From positions 28,083,128 through 28,147,127 of the forward strand of contig NC_065576.1 of NCBI RefSeq assembly GCF_937616625.2: a stretch of 64,000 nucleotides of DNA. The letters run 5' to 3'. Shown here one piece after another: positions 58,801 through 64,000 of this stretch. The notes under the pieces are model-generated. The model was not told the DNA's origin, did no database searches, and worked only from the letters and a program-made list of their open reading frames with translations. Both the position numbers and the translations under genes were made by a program. Every line of letters starts with the position of its first letter. The first letter of the stretch is position 1. The DNA comes from Mercurialis annua. Its lineage: Eukaryota > Streptophyta > Magnoliopsida > Malpighiales > Euphorbiaceae.

Positions 58801-60600
58801 TTTGTAAACGTTTGGCTTAAATCGCTAGAAAAATGAAACGTTTGGATTTAAATTGATAAAAAGGGGAAACTTGTGGATTTGTTTCGTAACGTTTGTAAAC
58901 GTTTGGCTTAAAACGCTAAAAAGGTGAAACGTTTGGATTTGTTTTGTAATGTTTGTAAACGTTTGGCTTAAATCGCTAAAAAGGTGAAACGTTAGGTTTT
59001 GTTTCGTCACGTTTCTAAACATTTGGTTTAAATTTCTAAAACGGTGAAACGTTTGGATTTATTTCGTAGCGTTTGTAAATGTTTCGCTTAAATCGCTAAA
59101 AAGGTGAAACGTTTGGTTTTGTTTCGAAACGTTTGTAAACGTTCGGCTTAAATTGCTAAAAAGAGAAAATGTTTGGATTTGTTTCGTAACGTTTGTAAAT
59201 ATTTGGCTTAAATTCCTAAAAAGGGAAAATGTTTGGATTTGTTGCATAACGTTTGTAAACAATTGGTTTTGTTTCGTAATATTTGTAAACGTTTTGCTTA
59301 AATTGCTAAAAATTTGAAACGTTTGAATTTGTTTCTTAACGTTTTAAACGTTTGGTTTTGTTTCGTAACGTTTGTAAACGTTTGGCTTAAATCGCTAAAA
59401 AGGTAAAGCGCTTGGATTTATTTCATAACGTTTGTAAACGTTTGGCTCAAATTGCTACAAAGGTGAAACGTTTTGGATTTGTTTCGTTACATTTGTAAAT
59501 GTTTGGCTTCAATCGCTAAAAAGGGGAAACTTTGGATTTGTTTGGTAATGTTTGTAAACGTTTGACTTAATTCGCTAATTAGGTGAAAGGTTTAGATTTG
59601 TTTCGTACAATTTGTAAAAGTTTGGTTTATGTTTCTAAAAAGGTGAAACGGTTAGATTTTTTTCGTAACGTTTGTAAACGTTTGGCTTATATCACTTAAA
59701 TGGGGAATCGTTTTGATTTGTTTCGTAACATTTGTAAACGTTTGACTTAAATCATTAAAAATGTGAAACGTTTGGATTTGTTTCGTAATGTTTGTAAACG
59801 TTTAGCTTAAATAAATAAAATGGGGAAACGTTTGTAATCATTTGGATTTGTTTCGTAATGTATTGGTTTTGTTTCGAAACGTTTATAAACGTTTTGCTTA
59901 AATCGCTAAAATGGGGAAATGTTTGGATTTGTTTCTTAACGTTTGTAAACGTTTGGCTTCAATCGCTAAAAAGGTGAAACGTTTGGATTTGCTTCTTAAC
60001 GTTTGTAAACGTTCGGCCTAAATTGCTAAAAATGTGAAAAGTTTGTTTTTGTTCCGTAATGTTTTTTAACGTTTAGATTTGTTTCGTAAAGTTTGTAAAT
60101 ATGTGTAATTATTTGGCTTAAATCGCAAAAAGGTGAATCGTTTGGATTTGTTTCGTAACGTTTGTAAACGTTTGGATTATATCGCTAATATGGGGAAACG
60201 TTTGGATTTGTTTCGTAACGTTTCTAAACGTTTGCATTTGTTTCGTAACATTTGCAAACATTTGGTTTTGTTTCCTAACGTTTATAAACGTGTGGCTTAA
60301 ATTGCTAAAATGGGGAAACATTTGGATTTGTTTTGTAATGTTTGCAAACGTTTGTTTTCGATCGTTAAAATGGTGAAACGTTCGGATTTGTTTCGTAACG
60401 TTTATAAACGTTTGGCTTAAATCACTAAAATGGTGAAACGTTTGGATTGTTTCATAACAATTGTAAACGCTCGACTTATATCACTAAAAAGATGAAACGT
60501 TTGGATTTCGTTCGTAACATTTGTAACGTTTAGCTTAAATAGCTAAAAAGGTGAAACTTTTGGATTTGTTTCATAACGTTTGTAAATGTTTGTAAACGTT
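55860..60600. repeat. 60-bp satellite, most diverged block
   Basis: Monomers here are irregular. None of the HOR scars seen elsewhere (GTTACTTCAA, TTTCTCAACG, GTTATGTTTCGTAACTTG) was found by eye. Half-length monomers, in which AAACGTTTGG is followed directly by TTTTGTTTCGTAAC or ATTTGTTTCGTAAC, are frequent (for example near 55870, 55950, 56440, 56520, 58110, 59265 and 59355). No gene and no other element is visible. Confidence 0.88.
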
Positions 60601-63600
60601 TGGCTTAAATTCCTAAAAAGGTGAAACGCTTGGCTTTATTTCGTAATGTTTGTAAACGTTTGGCTTAAATTCCTTAAAAGGTGAAACACTTGGATTTGTT
60701 TCGTAACGTTTGTAAACGTTTGGCTTAAATTGCTAAAAAGGTGAAATATTTGGATTTGTTTCATAACCTTTGTAAACATTTGGCTTAAATTTCTAAATAG
60801 GTGAAACGCTTCGATTTATTTCGTAACGTTTCTAAATGTTTGGCTTAAATTGCTAAAAAAGTGAAATGCTTGGTTTTGTTTCGTAACGTTTGTAAAGGTT
60901 TGGCTTAAATTTCTAAAAATGTGAAAAGTTTGGATTTGTTTCGTAACGTTTTAAACATTTCGTTTTATTTTGTAACGTTTGTAAACGTTTGGCTTAAATG
61001 GATAAAAAGCAGAAACGTTTGATTTTTGATATGTAACGTTTGTAAACGTTTGGATTAAATCGCTAAAAAGGCGAAACGTTTGGATTGATTTCGTACGTTT
61101 GTAAATGTTTGGCTTAAATCGCAAAAAAGGTGAAACGTTTGGATTTGTTTCGTAACGTTTGTAAACGCTTGGATTAAACCGCTAAAAAGGTTTCTCAACG
61201 TTTGGCTTAAATTGCTCAAAACGGGAAACGCTTGGATTTTTTTTATAACGTTTGTAATCGTTTGGCTTAAATTGCTAAAAAGGTGAAATGCTTGGTTTTG
61301 TTTCGTAACGTTTAGAAACGTTTGGCTTAAATCGCTAAAAATGGCGAAACGTTTGGATTTTTTCGTAACGTTTGTAAACGTTTGGCTTGAATTGCTAAAA
61401 AGGTGAAACACTTGGATTTGTTTCGTAATGTTTGTAAACGTTTGGCTTATATTGCTAAAAAGGTGAAACGCTTGGATTTGTTTCATAACGTTTGTAAACG
61501 TTTAGCATACATTGCTAAAAATGGGAAACGTTTGGATTTGTTTCGAAACGTTTGTAAACGTTTGGCTTAAATCGCTAAAAAGATGAAATGTTTGGATTTG
61601 TTTCATAACGTTTGTAAACGTTTGCCTTAAATCTCTAAAAAGGTGAAATTTTTGGATTTGTTTCGGAACGTTTCTAAACGTTGGGCTTAAATTGCTAAAT
61701 AGGTGAAACGGTTGAATTTATTTCGTAACGTTTCTATATGTTTAGCTTAAATTGCAAAAACGGTGAAACGCTTGGTTTTGTTTCGTAACGTTTGTAAAGG
61801 TTTGACTTAAATCGCTAAAAATTTGAAACGTTTGGATTTGTTTCGTAACGTTTTAAATGTTTTGTTTTATTTCGTAACGTTTGTAAACGATTAACTTAAA
61901 TCGCTAAAAAGGTGAAACATTTGCATTTGTTATGTAACGTTTGTAAACGTTTGGCCTAAATTGCTAAAATGGCGAAATGTTTGGATTTGTTTCGTAACGT
62001 TTGTAAACGTTTGGCCTAAATCGCTAAAAATGTGAAACGTTTGGATTTTGTTTCGCAACGTTTGTAAACTCTCGGCTTATATCGCTAAAAAGGTCAAACG
62101 TTTGGATTTATTTCGTAACATTCGTAACGTTTGGCTTAAATTGCTAAAAAGAGGAAACGTTTGGATCAGTTTCGTAACGTTTGTAAATGTTTGGCTTAAA
62201 TTACTAAAAAGGTATAACACTTGACTTTATTTCGTAATGTTTGTAAACGTTTGGCTTAAAGTCCTAAAAAGGTGAAAAGCTTGGATTCGTTTCGTAACGT
62301 TTGTAAACGTTTGGTTTAAATTGCTAAAAAGGTGAAATATTTGGATTTGTTTCATAACCATTGTAAACATTTGGCTTAAATTTCTAAATAGGTAAAATGC
62401 TTCAATCTATTTCGTAACGTTTCTAAACGTTTGGCTTAAATTGCTAAAAAGGTGAAACACTTGGTTTTGTTTCGTAACGTTTGTAAAGGTTTGGCTTAAA
62501 TCGCTAAAAATGTGAAACATTTGGATTTGTTTCGTAACGTTTTAAACGTTTCGTTTCATTTTGTAACGTTTGTAAACGTTTGGCTTAAATGGATGAAAAG
62601 CGGAAACGTTTGATTTTTGTAATGTAACGTTTGTAAACGTTTGGCTTAAATCGCTAAAAAGGCGAAACGTTTGGATTGATTTCGTACGTTTGTAAACGTT
62701 TGGCTTAAATCGCTAAAAAGGTGAAACGTTTGGATTTATTTCGTAACGTTTGTAAACGCTTGGCTTAAACCGCTAAAAAGGTTTCTCAATGTTTGTAAAC
62801 GTTTGGTATAAATTGCTCAAAATGTGAAACTCTTGGATTTGTTTTGTAACGTTTGTAAACGTTTGGCTTAAATTGCTAAAAAGGTGAAACACTTGGTTTT
62901 GTTTCGTAACGTTTAGAAATGTTTGGCTTAAATCGCTAAAAATGGCTAAATGTTTGGATTTTTCCGTAACGTTTGTAAACGTTTGGCTTGAATTGCTAAA
63001 AAGGTGAAACGCTTGGATTTGTTTCGTAACGTTTGTAAACGTTTGACTTCAATTGCTAAAAAGGTGAAACGCTTGGATTTGTTTCGTGACGTTTCTAAAT
63101 ATTTGGCTTACATTGCTAAAAATGTGAAACGTTTGGAATTTTTTCGCAGCGTTTGTAATTATTTGGATTAAATCGCTAAAAAGGTGAAACGTTTGGATTT
63201 TTTTCGAACCATTTATAAACGTTTGGCTTAAATTGCTAAAAAGGAGAAATGTTTGAATTTGTTTCGTACCGTTTTGTATTTGGAATTGTTTCGTACCATT
63301 TGTAAACATTTGGCTTAAATTACTAAAAAGGTGAAATTCTTAGATTTGTTTCGGAACGTTTGTAAACGTTTGGCTTAAATTGCTAAAAAGGTTAAACGCT
63401 TGGATTTGTTTCGTTACGTTTGTAAACGTTTGGCTTAAATTGCTAGAAAGGTGAAATGCTTGGTTTTTGTTTCGTAACATTTGTAAACGTTTGGCTTAAA
63501 TTGCTAAAAATATGAAACGTTTAGATTTGTTCCGTAACGTTTGTAAATGTTTGGCTTCAATCCCTAAAAAGGTGAAACATTTGGCATAAATCGCTAAAAA

Positions 63601-64000
63601 GATGAAGCGTTTGGATTTGTTTAGTAATGTTTTAAACATTTGTCTTAAATCGCTAAAATGGGGAAACGTTTGGATTTGTTTCGTAATATTTGTAAACGTT
63701 TGGCTTAAATCGGTAAAAAGGTGAAGCGTTTGGTTTTGTTTCGTAACGTTTGTATACGTTCGGCTTAAATCGCTAAAAAGGTGAAACGATTGGATTTGTT
63801 TCGTAACGTTTGGCTTAAATTGCTAAAAAGGTGAAACGCTTGGATTTGTTTTGTAATGTTTGTAAATATTTGGCTTAAATTGCTGAAAAGGTGAAACGCT
63901 TGGATAAATTACTAAAAAGGTGAAACGCTTGGATTAGTTTCGGAACGTTGGTAAACGTTTGGCATAAATTGCTAAGAAGGTGAAATGTTTGGATTTGTTT
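60600..64000. repeat. 60-bp satellite, right block related to 12.2-14.0 kb
   Basis: Carries the TTTCTCAA scar at 61191 and 62782. It then follows the order of marks seen at 12.67-13.95 kb, including TGAAAAGGTGAAACGC (13881 and 63884) and the GGATAAATTACTAAAAAGG short monomer. The offset is about 50.0-50.1 kb. The window ends inside the array. Confidence 0.9.

Noticed and set aside
1..64000. Telomere-like repeat
   Set aside because: No TTTAGGG or similar short telomeric unit; the period is 60 bp.

Overview
This window is plant heterochromatin. Nearly all of it (positions 1-4268 and about 7843-64000, roughly 60 kb and about 1,000 monomers) is one tandem satellite family with a 60-bp monomer, always in the same head-to-tail orientation. 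The only other sequence is a 5'-truncated Ty3/gypsy LTR retrotransposon of the chromodomain-bearing Tekay/Del type, on the minus strand at 4269-7844. The plant assignment rests on that element: a long TG...CA LTR of 2,697 bp, the polypurine tract AGTTGGGGAGAA, the pol tail with a GPY motif, and a C-terminal chromodomain-like segment. I do not recognise the satellite and cannot name the species.

The consensus monomer is about 35% GC yet holds five CpGs. It contains three AACGTTTG copies, at monomer positions 1, 11 and 41. The first two flank a dyad, AACGTTT-GT-AAACGTT. Most monomer-to-monomer differences are C-to-T or G-to-A at CpG, the signature of cytosine methylation followed by deamination.

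Layout. 1-4268: diverged array with a 239-bp tandem duplication near 1.7-2.2 kb. 4269-6965: 3' LTR, containing three internal repeat clusters. 6966-7082: polypurine tract and 3' spacer. 7083-7844: end of pol (integrase C-terminus plus chromodomain), with a stop codon, cut off by the satellite. 7843-14050: diverged array. 14.05-18.84 kb: a 1,006-bp higher-order repeat (HOR). 18.84-24.61 kb: a 1,515-bp HOR derived from the 1,006-bp one. 25.06-29.6 kb: an HOR of about 2.2-2.3 kb. 33.5-37.2 kb: a 1,863-bp HOR with a nested 358-bp duplication. 35.6-45.2 kb: a tandem duplication of about 4.75 kb. 45.2-47.2 kb: a mosaic of blocks copied from elsewhere in the array. 47.7-53.4 kb: a 2,991-bp HOR. 55.86-60.6 kb: a diverged stretch rich in half-length monomers. 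60.6-64.0 kb: resembles 12.2-14.0 kb.

I find no functional protein-coding gene. The many repetitive open frames are satellite read-through: 60 is a multiple of 3, and exactly one of the six frames of the consensus has no stop. I see no tRNA, rRNA, CRISPR or prokaryotic feature. The interest lies in the architecture of the satellite (phased ACGT cores, dyad, CpG excess, several generations of HORs with visible junctions), the way the retroelement was truncated, and an evenly spaced palindrome cluster in its LTR.
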